Part shown: positions 21,913 through 32,955 of the stretch, one piece after another
Layout of the letters: every line of letters begins with the position of its first letter
Numbering within the stretch: position 1 is the first letter of the stretch
DNA from: Megascapheus bottae
Lineage: Eukaryota > Chordata > Mammalia > Rodentia > Geomyidae
Direction of reading: 5' to 3'
NCBI GenBank assembly: GCA_024803745.1
Contig: JANJXV010000004.1
Location: 44,394,858-44,458,857 of the forward strand
DNA length: 64,000 bases
Program-made: the position numbers and the translations under genes
The notes under the pieces: generated by a model
Database searches by the model: none
Told to the model about the DNA's origin: nothing
Seen by the model: only the letters and a program-made list of their open reading frames with translations

Positions 21913-22044
21913 GGTTCCAGGTTGTGGGAAGCAACATCAAGTAAAGCCTTGATGCAACAGAAAAGGGGGCTCAAAAAAAGGACAGACACTGACGTATGTT
22001 GAGAATTTATCTCTGCAACCAATCTGTGAGATGCCCTGATTGTA

Positions 22045-22195
22045 TTATTTTTGCCTCATTCTGAAAACTACACTTGGTTGAATATATATTATAAGCTCTA
22101 ATAAGGAAGAACAAAGGAGTTATTTGCACATAACCACATTGCTACGGATCAGGATTCAAATTGAGATCTATCTGGTTCCCAAATCATGGTATTTT
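22045..22195 (+). mobile_element. MIR SINE remnant
   Basis: The central-core-like sequence 'gttatttgcacataaccacattgctacggatcaggattcaaattgagatctatctgg' matches the MIR order (tgcccaaggtcaca ... aggattcgaacccaggtct). Ancient and diverged. Confidence 0.7.
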
Positions 22196-22870
22196 TAGCC
22201 CCACAATAGTCAGCCTTTATGGACTGGTTGTGCATGTGCAGGGCTCAGAATCCGACATACACAGGCATCACATTCCCACGATGAACTTCTGTGTCATGGA
22301 CAACAAAAAGAAGTGGCCAAGCGAACCCCTAATCTATGAAAGAGTTGTAATAGTATTTATTTCCTAATGTTACTGTGAAAATTAGATCATCCATTTGCTC
22401 AAAAACTATAATTGAGCAGAAGTTACATGTGAATCACTCAGTTGCGTAATTCATCCAGTATGAGTTTCCAGATCATGAATCGCATCTCAAAGAATTACAA
22501 AAGAGTAGAGAAACAACTTGTAAAGTTGGCTGGCCTAGGCATAAATTCTGGAAGGTTCATTGGTCACTAAGGATCTTCAGAGATTCATTTCTATACACAC
22601 ATAGACAATACAGCATTGTATACATGGTACACATGGTATAAATTGACACCTGTATATTGGCCTCTGGTGCATTTTTTTTAACAGAAGGCTAGGGCTGTTA
22701 AAACAAAGCTTGCCAAGCTCAATCTTTTACACATCCAATGACGTAGTCATTTCAGCCATCTCATTATGCTCTACTCAATACCTCTTTATTATAGAAAAGA
22801 CTATTCAAAAACAACAAAGATCTTTTGTAAGAAACTAGCCATAGGGGACAGAAAAAGTACTTCCAAAGTT
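22196..22870. other. Unassigned DNA
   Basis: No gene or repeat recognised. Confidence 0.45.
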
Positions 22871-22871
22871 T

Positions 22872-23111
22872 GCTGGGCACTGATGGCACATGCCTGTAAT
22901 CCTAGCTAGTCAGGAGGCTGAGATCTAACAGTCATGGTTCAAAGCCAGCCTGGATACAAAAGACTGTGACATTTGTATTGCCAATTAACTACTAGAAAAA
23001 AACTAAAGTGGCACTGTGGTTCAAGTGGTAGAGCACTAGCTTTGAGCTGAAGAGTTCAAGGACAATGCCCAGGCCTAGAGTTCAAGCCCCATGAACCACC
23101 CCCACAAAAAG
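22872..23111 (+). mobile_element. SINE type B, full length
   Basis: Left arm 'gctgggcactgatggcacatgcctgtaatcctagc', linker 'tgccaattaactactag' and right arm ending 'gttcaagccccatgaacc'. A clear reference copy for the B1+ID structure. Confidence 0.95.
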
Positions 23112-24050
23112 ACAGTTGAACAATATTTCATTATACCCTCTCAAACCACATTTACAATCATAAGATTTCTAATAAAGCATCATAGAGGAAAGTACTTTAA
23201 AATAAAAGGAAAATGTGTTGCAATTTTGGAACTTTGTATACAAAAACTCTACCTTATTAATATGTTAACAGTGAGCGGTTGATACATAGCAGCTATATTG
23301 CCACAGGTCGTTGTCTGGAGTTAATATATGGTATGTTAGTATGGAAAAAGTAGAGACTTTGGGGGAAGAAAATCTATCTGGTGGGAGCATATTTAACCCA
23401 TTAAAATATAATTTGAAAGTGCTGCAGGGCATTATTTATATGCAAATAGAAACAGCAAGTAATAAACTATCAGTTTATGGAAAGCAGTGTGTTACATTAT
23501 ATATTATTTTAAACATTGGGCTAAGTTTAAATCTCAGGTTAGCAATTAAATAGTTGTGAACTGGAAAAAGTTACTTATCTTTTCTGGGACTGTTTGCCAA
23601 GTCAAAAATAACATTTGGAATGATATAAAATTGCTGAATATTGAACAGGTTTTTACCTACAAAGAAGGTAAATTTATATGGTATAATCTAATAAGTAACT
23701 CTAATATGTATGCTGATAGAATTATAGAGGTACTTGAGGAAGCATGTAGCCCACTTTCTACAATATAGCCAACCAACAGCTATGTTCCCTCAATTTCTCT
23801 CAATTCTTCATGGATGATACCGGCTTTGAGTTATACTCTGTTCTCAACTTTGTATGGTAAGTGAAGATAATAATCAAAGAATGGGGAAAACCAAGAGTAG
23901 CCAGTAGCAGTCAGATACTATAAGTACTGAATATAGTATATATTATTCCAGTCTATTAATTTTTCAGATGAGGAAGCTAAATTTAGCCACCAATCTAGAA
24001 AGCCTTCTCTATCCTAGCTTAAGATCATGAGTCTATAAATGTGCTGATTA
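23112..24050. other. Unassigned AT-rich DNA
   Basis: Three short open frames here have no recognisable domain and biased AT-rich codons, so I do not call genes. Confidence 0.5.
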
Positions 24051-24287
24051 TTTTTGGGGGGTGCTAATTTGGGGGCTTGAACTCAGAGCTTGGTCACTGC
24101 CTTAGAACTTCTTTTGCTCAAAGCTAGCACTATACCAGTTGAATCACAATCCACTTCTAGTCTCTTAGTGGTTTATTGAAGTTAAGAGTCTTACAGGCTC
24201 TCCTGTCTGGCTGGCTTCAAATTGTGATCCTCAGGTCTCAGCCTCCTGAGTGGCTAGTTTTACAGGGGTGAGACATTAGCACCTGGT
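24051..24287 (-). mobile_element. SINE type B, minus strand
   Basis: Right-arm complement (cttgaactcagagcttggtcactgcc), linker and B1-like arm (cctcctgagtggctagttttacaggggtgagac). Moderately diverged. Confidence 0.93.
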
Positions 24288-24409
24288 TCCCTTATGCCTA
24301 TGTTTTATACATCATTAAGGCCTTCTAGGCTTAATTGTTCCATGTAAACTTTAACATATCAACACAACATTCACAAAGAATTTTTAAAAATAATATCAGC
24401 TTTACAATT

Positions 24410-24590
24410 TTTTAAATTGCATTTTAGTGTTGGAGTAACATTTAGAAGGGTTTCGATTATATTCATCAAGTAATGGGAGCATTACTTCTTGAACATTGAT
24501 ACCCCTTCTCAAGTTTTTCTCCCAATTTTCCTCTTCCCTCTCCCTCCCAATTATCTTGTTTTCCCTTTTCCCTTCCCTATTTCAAATAAA
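24410..24590 (-). mobile_element. L1 3' end, minus strand, direct part of an inverted L1
   Basis: 'ggagtaacatttagaagggtttcgattatattcatcaagtaatggg' through the pyrimidine tract to 'ccctatttcaaataaac'. Meets a plus-strand L1 piece at about 24590, so the two form an inverted pair. Confidence 0.85.
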
Positions 24591-24735
24591 CTAGGATATA
24601 GAAATATGAGGTTTATCTTTGCGATTGTTGTTTTTATGTACTATGTGAAGTTATTTCTTTTCTCTTTTTTCCCTTCATGGTTTATCAGATTTACAGTTTT
24701 AAGCATAGTGTTATTTTATTGTTTGCTATAATATC
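24591..24735 (+). mobile_element. Inverted 5' part of the same L1
   Basis: 'gaggtttatctttgcgattgttg ... tgtactatgtgaagttatttctt' is the L1 3' UTR segment that normally lies just upstream of the 24410-24590 part (compare 47470-47520). It is in the opposite orientation here, and its 5' side faces the junction, as in twin priming. Confidence 0.8.
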
Positions 24736-24741
24736 GTTATC

Positions 24742-24790
<49 letters not shown>

Positions 24791-24815
24791 GTATGTATCT
24801 ATCTATCTATCTATG

Positions 24816-24874
<59 letters not shown>

Positions 24875-24876
24875 GC
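24736..24876. repeat. (ATCT)n microsatellite, ~140 bp
   Basis: About 35 ATCT/TATC units with a few GTAT interruptions. Starts at the edge of the inverted L1 and ends next to a type A SINE. Confidence 0.97.
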
Positions 24877-24896
24877 TATATCCAAAATAAGAATGT

Positions 24897-25076
24897 CAGG
24901 CTGTGAGTTTAGCCTAGTGATAGAGTGCTTGCCTAGTATGCATGAAGACCTGGGTTCAATTCCTTGGTGTCAAGAGCAGGAAATGGTGCTGTGACTCAAG
25001 TGGTATAGCTCTAGCCTTAATAAAGCCAAGGACAGTGCTCAGGCCCTGAGCTCAAGCCTCGGGCTGGAAAAATGTA
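24897..25076 (+). mobile_element. SINE type A
   Basis: Both arms are present, but part of the inter-arm linker is deleted (ccttggtgtcaagagcaggaaatgg). A and B box-like sites are recognisable. Confidence 0.92.
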
Positions 25077-25145
25077 AAGAAAACAATAATAGTGACAACA
25101 AAAAGAATATTATTAGCAAGATAGAGCAGAGATTCATGAACACTT

Positions 25146-25280
25146 CTTTTTATTTTATTGTTGGGATGATGTGTAGAGGAGTTACAATTACAATTGTCAG
25201 GTAGTGAGTACATTGTTTCCTGAACCTTAATATCCCTTCTCATGTTTTTGCCCCCCCTGCCTTCCCCCTCCCCATCACAG
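25146..25280 (-). mobile_element. Old L1 3' end, minus strand
   Basis: 'tattttattgttgggatgatgtgtagaggagttacaattacaattgtcaggtag', then the pyrimidine tract. Same old subfamily as 17556-17745. Confidence 0.82.
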
Positions 25281-26584
25281 TTCATGATGACTTCTATTAA
25301 AAGTTGTAGACATTTATTAGCTTAGCTAAAAACTATACTTTGGTTTTGAAAAAAATAGCTGAAGTTTGGCCTCAAATAGATTCCAAACTGTTGAACAGCA
25401 TATATATTGATTTGTGGCCACTGGCAGAAAACCCACAAATTCTTTCCTGGACATGAAATGGAGGCATATATATTTCGTTTTTCATCTGTATATACTTCAT
25501 CACAGAAATCAAAGCAATTTCTTCTTTGGCTAATGTTTTACTGAGCCGAATAGAACAGCAACTCAGAAATATACTTATGCCCATTCTCAATAAAAGGACA
25601 CTAAATAACTGCTTTTATTTGCGATACTACCATAGAAAAATAAGAAAAAAATATTTGAGTCAGCTAAAGTCAACAAGGACCTCAAAGAGTCAGCATCACA
25701 GCATCTACATGACACATTACCAAAGTGCTGTAAAAGGTGTTTATAGCTTTGCAGTCACAAAATACACATAGCATTCCTATCAGAACTCATCTCCTATATT
25801 AACTCTATTGTACTCATTCCCTATCAGAACTCATTTATGAGTTCATTTTTTCCTGATCAGTTTTATAAGAATAATACTGAAATCAATGCCCTGTGAATTT
25901 TGCCTCTGATACCCTGGTCAACCAAATGTGAAAGTGGCATATGGCTTAGAAGCAAGAGGCAGATGGCCCAACAACAGCCATGCACATCTGGCAGCTAGCT
26001 GTTTGATTCTGTCCTTGCCAACTCACCAGATGACTCTTCCTGGAGAGAAGCCCAATATGAGAAATTCACTCATCTTCCTTCTACAGGCTCAATGTTTTGG
26101 TCACTTTTGTCACCCTTATCTATACAATCTCAAAATAATGATGGATCCTTAGCTCTCTTAAAAAATGGTATGCCAATACATTTTGGTGGCAAATAGCACT
26201 GGGTCCCATGGTTTCACAAGCTCTGTCTTTGGAAAAATTACTTAAATAGCCTATAAAATGGAAGAACATTTGGTACAATGATTACATAGTGGTAAGAATA
26301 ACTGAGAGAAATCCAAGAATATCACTTTCCCTCCAAAAGCTTTGCAGTTAGATATTACGATCAAGCTGGCAAGATATTTTAAATCTCACCAAATTTCACA
26401 CCATAAATCCAATTGGAACAGAAAGAACTCACTCGTTTGTTACATAAATTATTTTGGGTCCTGGAAAGATTTATAACTTCTATGGAGTGAATATTCTTTA
26501 AGCATAGACTATATGCATAAGATAACTGCATAATTCTTTTTTGCAGCCCTTTCTGCCATTTTTATTCACTCTTTGACAGATCTT
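25281..26584. other. Unassigned DNA with possible ancient repeat
   Basis: No gene recognised. Near 25928 'gtgaaagtggcatatggctt' resembles 'gtgaaagtggcgtatgccat' at 26622, hinting at two copies of an ancient repeat. Confidence 0.4.
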
Positions 26585-26669
26585 TGTGACTCTTTAACTT
26601 GCTTTGGCTAATGACATTTGAGTGAAAGTGGCGTATGCCATTTCTGAGTGTAAGACCGAAAAGCTAGTG

Positions 26670-26850
26670 TGTGTCACTCAAGATTCTGAATCAAATGTCA
26701 TGATCATTCTTGAATTCCATATTTCTGATTCTGTCAGCTCTTTTTTTAATATCAATTCTGTTTCTAAGCTTGTCTCCTCTCATCATCATTTGTGGGACTA
26801 TAGGTCAAAATTTCATAAAATTTCTGCAGGGATAGATATCACCAGTAAAC
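26670..26850 (+). repeat. Direct-duplicate copy 1 (L2-like old sequence)
   Basis: Matches 28176-28355 in the same orientation at roughly 80% by eye (attctgaatc, gtcatgatcat, ttctgtttctaagcttgtctc, aggtcaaaatttc, gatatcaccagt). The content resembles eroded LINE-2 ORF sequence. No intact frame or splice structure is shared. Confidence 0.7.
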
Positions 26851-27559
26851 TTCCCTTTGCATGCAGACTTAGCTACTCAAGTAATCTTAGAAGTATATGC
26901 AGAGAAGAAGCCAACTTTGTCTTCCAAATAACTACTATGAAAGAGTTTCCTTTGCTGCAAACTTACCTTTATACTTAGAAACTGAGTGAGAAACTCTGTT
27001 AATCACCCAGTGTGAGAGAAGTTCACTATATGGCTCACCTAACCTTCCTAATACGAAGTCAAATAAAAATTTCATGAACATAATCATCTCAAATTTAAGC
27101 TTAATGAAAAGAGTGAACATAATTTAGAAACTAATTCTTAGAAAATAAAACAATCATATTTAGAACTATCAAAAGACTGCAGTATTGAATTGGAAAGTAG
27201 TGACTGGTTTCTAATGTCTTTTTCTCCTCTCCCCACCTTGTTTCTGCTTAACATCAGAGAGATGTTACCAGAGAAATTCTGAAGATAAAATCGTGTGATC
27301 TTTATATTATAGAGCTATATTCAAGATTTTCACTCTCTTTCTATGCTATGGTAAGATATCATCCTTAATAGAATCTTTCAGCGGATACTTCACCTCATAG
27401 TACAAAACAGAAAAGGAAGGAAATCTTAAGTTGTCAGGATATTTTTTCTGTCTTTCTTCCCTCCCCCCACTTTCTTTTCTCATGAGTGGATAGAAGCTTA
27501 AAGATTTGCCTTTTCCTTATAGATGACTAGAAATATCAGGCTCAGAAATATAGTGGTGG

Positions 27560-28037
27560 ATAGCACAAAACCTAGATACATAAGGTTATATAGGATGAAA
27601 CTAAATGAAAGGGTCTCTAGAATATGTAAACAAGAGCTTTATCCTTTTTTTGCCAGTCATGGGGCTTGAACTCAGGACCTGAGCACTTTCCTTGGACACT
27701 TTTTGCTCAAAGCTAGCACTCTGCCACTTGAGCCACAGCTCCACATCTGGCTTTTTCAGAATATGTGTTACCAAGGAATCGAACCCAGGGTTTCATGCAT
27801 GCATGGCTTGTGGATACTTTGTTACCTGGTATATTGTATATAAGTTTATTTGTTTATTTGAAATAGGAAAAGGAAGTGTGGAAAACAAGATGATTGGGTG
27901 GGGGTTGTGGAGGGAAATGGGGCCAAAAACATGAGAAAGGGTATCAATGTAAGAGAAGTAATGCACCTACTACCTGTCGAATGTAGCTGTAACCCCTCTA
28001 TATATTACCTCAATAATAAAAAAGAAAAGAAAAGAAA
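27560..28037 (+). mobile_element. L1 3' end with nested SINE, 16-bp TSD
   Basis: L1 3' UTR (cacaaaacctagatacataagg ... gaaagggtctctag) interrupted by a minus type A SINE at 27644-27811, then continuing (tggatactttgttacctggtatattg) through the G-rich tract to an (AAAAG)n tail. Flanking duplications at 27544-27559 and 28038-28053 match at 15 of 16 positions. Confidence 0.94.
27644..27811 (-). mobile_element. SINE type A, minus, nested in L1
   Basis: T-run, right-arm complement (gggcttgaactcaggacctgagcac ... gccacttgagccacagc) and left-arm complement ending around 'ggtttcatgcatgcatggc'. The extreme 5' end is missing. Younger than the L1 that contains it. Confidence 0.93.
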
Positions 28038-28040
28038 AGA
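28017..28040. repeat. (AAAAG)n L1 tail expansion
   Basis: Four AAAAG units form the end of the L1 A-tail. The last of them merges into the target duplication. Confidence 0.88.
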
Positions 28041-28175
28041 AATATAGTGTTGGTCATACCAGCATGTGCCCACCTGAAACTTTCTTCATCCCTCACATTC
28101 AATATATCCAAAATGAAACAAATCTCCTTAAAATCACTGTCTCCAACTAAAGAACTCAATCACAATAGTGGAGTC

Positions 28176-28355
28176 ACCATCACTCAATATTCTGAATCGA
28201 AAGTCATGATCATCCTTGACTTCCATAGTTCTGATTCAGCCATTTAAAGAAAAGTATCTATTCTGTTTCTAAGCTTGTCTCGTCTCATCACCATTTCTGG
28301 GATTGTAGGTCAAAATTTCTTAAAATTTCCCCAGGCGATTGATATCACCAGTTAA
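28176..28355 (+). repeat. Direct-duplicate copy 2 (L2-like old sequence)
   Basis: Partner of 26670-26850. The flanking part from 28075 (ctttcttcatccctcacattcaatatatcc) also resembles LINE-2 coding sequence. The 27560-28037 L1 inserted between the copies later. Confidence 0.65.
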
Positions 28356-28366
28356 TCTTTGCTTCT

Positions 28367-28412
28367 GAGTATCTAGGATTACAAGTATGAGCCACAGCAC
28401 CCAGATAATATT
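28367..28412 (-). mobile_element. Type B left-arm fragment
   Basis: 'ctgagtatctaggattacaagtatgagccacagcacccag' is the complement of a B1-like 5' end only. Confidence 0.8.
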
Positions 28413-28698
28413 TTTTTTTCTCTGTAGACATGAATCTTTCTGTGGTAGCAATGCCTCATTTTAGCTGTATTAATAATAATTTTTTAAAAGTTGTAAAGGA
28501 ATGACATCTCTAATTATGAGAATAAGTAATCCATATGATGAAGTATACATATATGAATATTATAAAGGGATGGTTGCTGTCTACTCCCTGTTGCTACATG
28601 GTGTTTTAGTATATGGGGGTGTGTTCCCTCAGCTTCTCTTCTTCCAAGGATCATAATTATATAACATTAAGACACTTTCTCAATAAAATCTACTTTGG

Positions 28699-28892
28699 GG
28701 CGGCTGGGAGTTTGGCCTAGTGGTAGAGTGCTTTTCTAGCATGCACGAAGACCTGGGTTCCATTCCTCAGTACCACATACATAGAAAAAGCTGGAAGTGG
28801 AGCTGTGGCTCAAGTGGTAGAGTGCTAGACTTGAGAAAAGCCCAAGGACAGTGCTCAGGCTCTGAATTCAAGCCCCACGTCTAGCAAAAAAA
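28699..28892 (+). mobile_element. SINE type A, full length
   Basis: Well-preserved arms (gggagtttggcctagtggtagagtgc; ctcaagtggtagagtgctag) and an A9 tail. Flanks share 'aaaatcta' at about 28685 and 28888, a probable short target duplication. Confidence 0.94.
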
Positions 28893-28904
28893 AATCTAAT
28901 TTTT

Positions 28905-28972
28905 GTAGTGATGATGATTAAAACCAGGATCTTGCATGTACTCTAGCAAGCACTCAATATAACACAGCTCCA
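28905..28972 (-). mobile_element. Single-arm ID-like SINE, minus
   Basis: 'taaaaccaggatcttgcatgtactctagcaagcactcaatataacacagctcc' has ID element order in complement (B box side, anticodon-like region, A box side). A monomer. Confidence 0.65.
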
Positions 28973-30140
28973 ATATAACCACTTTTATCTTAATCACCTC
29001 TTTAAAGACCCTATCCGCAAATACACTCATCACCTTCTGATGGACTGAGAGCTAGATTGTCAGGAAAGAATTTCTGAAAGCAATTCATGATGTGACAACT
29101 ATATTGTAAATAACTTGAGAGTCAAAGCTGTCATTACCATTTACATATTTCCAGTTTCAAATTCAAACTGAAACAGATAATGAAGAAAAGCTTTTAAATA
29201 TTTTTCCTAGAAATAATTATGTAGAGATAGAAGTTAAAGGCAAACTGGAATCCATAGTGAGAAGAGATCTGAAAGAATACATGTGAGTAGCATTAGTGCA
29301 CAGGATTTAATCAATATTACATGGTACCTATTCAATCATACTCTGGTCTGAGTAAGTGCTAGCCATAAGACAATACATGTTGAATCAAAGTAATGATGCT
29401 GTTGCTTCATTGACAAGCTTCTCAAAATTGTGATGTATCTTTCCTTCAAGAACCCAGATAAACAACTTGAAGCTAGATTCAAAACTTTCAGGTTTTAAAA
29501 GAGACTGCTAAGATGCTCTGCATCTCAGCCAACTAGGCCTTTAACCAATGGGGTTCAGTCCCCTAAGTACCAAGCAAATTCAATAGCAAAGTCCACTTTA
29601 CACTGATGTGAGCTATTTGGCTGGCAAAACCTGTTTCCACCATCCTATTTTATAATAGTTATGTGTTCATTATTGGATCTGGTTATTTGGGATCCAAATA
29701 TATACAAGATGTAAAGACATCAGGGAACGTCTGAAATCAAACACAGTTACCTTGTTAATAACAAAATTCCTCCTGGGACCAAAGTTGATTCAGGTCTATG
29801 CCTGTAGTGTCAGTACAAACCCGATAAGAGAAAGGAATAGATAAACAAGGCATTGTGGCCTCAAAGTTTCAATGGAAAGTGGCTGAGACATTGATTCTTC
29901 AAATCAATAGGAATTCTGGCAAAGTGTATCATTAGTATATGAATTCACTACTGTATCACAGAAATCACTAAAGTAATGAAAGCTTCATACTAGAAGTTTT
30001 CTAGCATGAAAACTTTAGTTTTTTTCTTCCTCTAAATATTTGTAAGATATAATGACTTGCTTTGACTTGACTTGCTTTGGAGGCAATTAGATACTAATAT
30101 TAATTAAATACCTGAATGGAAATTATTCAAGCTCTTTACG
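28973..30140. other. Unassigned DNA, ~1.2 kb
   Basis: No gene or repeat recognised by eye. Confidence 0.45.
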
Positions 30141-30144
30141 ATGG

Positions 30145-30845
30145 GCTTTATTGTCTCCTAAATCTATACTGCTCTCTGCCTTAGTTCATTCTCATCTAAG
30201 AAGCATTGCGATAAGCACTAGTCTAGCTACAATGGTTCATACTAAAAAATCTCTGAATATACCAAATTCTTTCTTCTGTCTGTGCTTTAACCTCCACCAT
30301 TTCCATTTCTTGGAACATTTTCTTAAAACATTCCTATGATGGTACTTTTCTCACATTCAGATCTCTGCTCAAGTGCCTGAAAGAGGCCTTTCTTTAAATA
30401 AAAAGCATTTCCTTTAGAACAACAGCAAAAAAGTCACCAGGTTCCAGTGGCTCATGCCTATAATACTGGCTACTCAGGAGGCTGAAGTCTGAGGATCATA
30501 GTTCAAGGCCAGCCCAGGTAGAAAACTTCCTGTCAAACTTATATCTCTAGTTAATTACTCAAAAACTGGTAATGGAACTGTGACTCAAAGTGGCAGAGTG
30601 CTAACTTTGAGCACAAAGAGCTCAAGGATAGTACCCAAGCCCTCAGTTCAAGTCTCATGAGTGATAAAAACAAAAACAAAAAACTTCTTTTCAAAAATCT
30701 AACAGCATCTTCCTCAGACACCTTTGTTTCTTTTGGTTTGTTTTCCCTTATGACACTTACCATTAACATTACCTACTATTAAGACTAAATGTCTCTCCAG
30801 AGACAGTACATATCTGTTCAATGAATTTATTGATGAATGAATAAG
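30145..30845 (+). mobile_element. LINE-2 (L2) 3' region, split by a SINE
   Basis: 'tctgctcaagtgcctgaaagaggcctttc' and the end 'ttcaatgaatttattgatgaatgaataag' follow the L2 3' order (ctcagagaggccttcc ... aaatatttgttgaatgaatg). A type B SINE lies at 30432-30672. Ancient, with no frame. Confidence 0.78.
30432..30672 (+). mobile_element. SINE type B inside L2
   Basis: 'caccaggttccagtggctcatgcctataatactggctactcaggaggctg' left arm, 'ctctagttaattactc' linker and right arm ending in 'ctcagttcaagtctcatgagtg', then an A-rich tail. Confidence 0.93.
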
Positions 30846-30999
30846 AGAATCCAAGCAGAACCACCAGTGAGACTGATTCTGAGTTTAAGATGCCTGGGAG
30901 TCTCAATACAGGTGAGTAATACTCTTTCTTATAGGTCTGATCCCAAACTTTGATATGATACTAATTAGGATGATCAGGATTTAATTATAACTGTCAACA

Positions 31000-31165
31000 C
31001 ATGTTGACTCAATTATATAGAGTCTTTGGGTGATGTAGGTGCAGTATAGCATACTTTATATGTACGAACTTATCTAGTCCTTGGATAACCTTACAACACA
31101 GGATACCACTGTTATGTGCATATTACAGGCAAAGACCTGGGTAATTCCAATAAGTAAACATAACA
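31000..31165 (+). mobile_element. MIR SINE remnant
   Basis: 'cttatctagtccttggataaccttacaacacagg ... gttatgtgcatattacaggcaaagacctggg' follows the MIR order (tctcatttaatcctcacaacaacc ... attttacagatgaggaaactgag). Confidence 0.75.
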
Positions 31166-31924
31166 GCGTAGAGAGTGCAGAGATGTTTGGCTTAAAGCAA
31201 AAGAGCCCAGTGCTGTGACAACTTGCTATACAGCATAGTGCCTTTTTGTCCTTCTTGGTTTCAGTGGCTTTTCCACTAAAATATGGCTGTAATTACATCA
31301 GAACATGTCTGCTTCATTTGCACACTTCATTTCCCTCTGGCTACTGAGGACTTACATTGTAGAACAAACCTTAACTCTTCTTTTCCATCCTGGGTTATTA
31401 TAACCTTGATGATTGAGGAAGCTTCATGAATCTCTCCATAAAGGTCCTTGAACCATGTACGTTTCCTATACTCTGTCTATGTTGGTTAATTCCTAACAAT
31501 TATCATGCTTTTCTTGCATTTTCCTCACCTGAGATTCTCTGTGACTGACTACTGTGTTTGGAGCACCTTCTAACTAAATTCACAGTCTCTTTAGTACATA
31601 AAATTAGATTATCCATACTTAGATTTGAATTTACTAGTCAATGTGGACTTACTTTCTGCTTTGAGGATTTTAATATTCCCATTAGAGTTAGTCTCAATAA
31701 ATTGCATTATGGTCTTTTCTGATTTCATCTATTTTTTTTTCATCTTACCTTTTTTATTTAGAGAACTTCAGATAGGAAGAGGCATCTCTCAGGTAACTTC
31801 CAGAAATCTAATTTTCTGCTTTGGTAGCTATATTTAGAGTGTATATACACATTCACTTTCCTAAAGTCTACCAGAGGAAGGAGCATTTCTCATGACAGAT
31901 CTGGGGCCCAGTTTATTTTTCTTT
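31166..31924. other. Unassigned DNA
   Basis: No gene recognised. Confidence 0.45.
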
Positions 31925-32190
31925 TAATGTATCCACAAAAACAGAAGAATGAGCAAAGAAATGGTAACAATGGGGTGAGAGCAGACTAATGAAGAGAGGA
32001 AGGGTGGGAGAACATAGATATAATATCCTTTGATATATATGTATGTGAATATGAAGTTAGGAATATTGAAGAGAGGGGAAGGTTTGGGAGAGACAGGGAA
32101 GAACAATAAAGGTATAACATTGAGATGCACTGTACTGATGTATTGAAATTTTTGTATAACTAAAGATAGTAATGACAATAATAATAATAG
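31925..32190 (+). mobile_element. L1 3' UTR fragment (alternative subfamily)
   Basis: Purine-rich 'gaagagaggaagggtgggag ... gaagagaggggaaggtttgggag' then 'acattgagatgcactgtactgatgtattg', similar in order to the 3' ends at 14660 and 52480. Confidence 0.6.
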
Positions 32191-32384
32191 CACATGAGGT
32201 ATTAGTATTCATAGCACTGGTCAAAAGAAAGATGAATTATGAGTCCTGACCTTGAAAGAAGAGGAAAATTATAGGTTTCTGTTTTAGCATTTTGTTTTAT
32301 AAGGAAGTATTCTTCATAAGCACTTCTTATTCTATGGAAAAATAAAATTATTTGCCCCAATATACATAATCATAGAGAGATATG

Positions 32385-32396
32385 TAGATAGATAGG

Positions 32397-32440
<44 letters not shown>

Positions 32441-32441
32441 A
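32385..32441. repeat. (GATA)n microsatellite
   Basis: About 13 GATA units with one GGTA variant. Confidence 0.96.
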
Positions 32442-32553
32442 AGAACACAATCTGAGGGACTACATGAAAGAGGCAAGAGATAAAGAAAGATGATGAATAA
32501 TCTTAAAATATATTTCAAGCATATATAAAAACAACATAAAGAATCACAATGAA

Positions 32554-32790
32554 GCCAGGTGCTGTGGCTCATGCCTGTAATCCTAACTACTCAGAAGGCT
32601 GAGATCTGAGGATGAAGGTTCAAAGCCAGCCTGGGCAAAAGGACCTAAGACTCTTAACTCCATTAATCTCTAGAAAATGGGAAGTGGGGCTTGGCTCAGG
32701 GTAGGGAGGTAGCCTTGAGCTGAAGAGCTCAGGGACAACGCCCAGGCCAAGATCAAGCCCCATGACCCACAAAAAAATAAAATAAAAATA
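32554..32790 (+). mobile_element. SINE type B, full length with TSD
   Basis: Clear B1-like arm (gccaggtgctgtggctcatgcctgtaatcctaactactcag) plus ID-like arm (agccttgagctgaagagctcaggg). Target duplications at 32538-32553 and 32791-32806 match at 15 of 16 positions, making this one of the best-defined copies. Confidence 0.96.
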
Positions 32791-32859
32791 AAAGAATCCC
32801 AATGAAAGCTGTTGATCAATAAAAGGTTTCATGGGAAAGAGGTTCATGTGAATGAGGTT

Positions 32860-32955
32860 CATGGGAAAGAAAGAAGAAATCTACTCATTACCTTATGTAT
32901 GTGACTGTAACCACTTTGTGCATCACCTTGGCAATAAATTTAAACTAAAATAATA
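32860..32955 (+). mobile_element. Old L1 3' terminus
   Basis: 'gaaatctactcattaccttatgtatgtgactgtaaccactttgtgcatcaccttggcaataaa' matches the complement of the minus copies at 34400 and 63365. Confidence 0.8.

Noticed and set aside
21605..22022. Several overlapping open frames rich in Arg/Glu or Ser/Leu
   Set aside because: They are translations of the CT/CTGT simple repeat, which lacks stops in every frame.
23311..23768. Two adjacent frames that might be a small gene
   Set aside because: AT-rich, no shared domain, stop between them, and no splice sites that would join them convincingly.
24736..24876. CRISPR-like regular array
   Set aside because: A tetranucleotide microsatellite with no spacers, in a mammalian genome.
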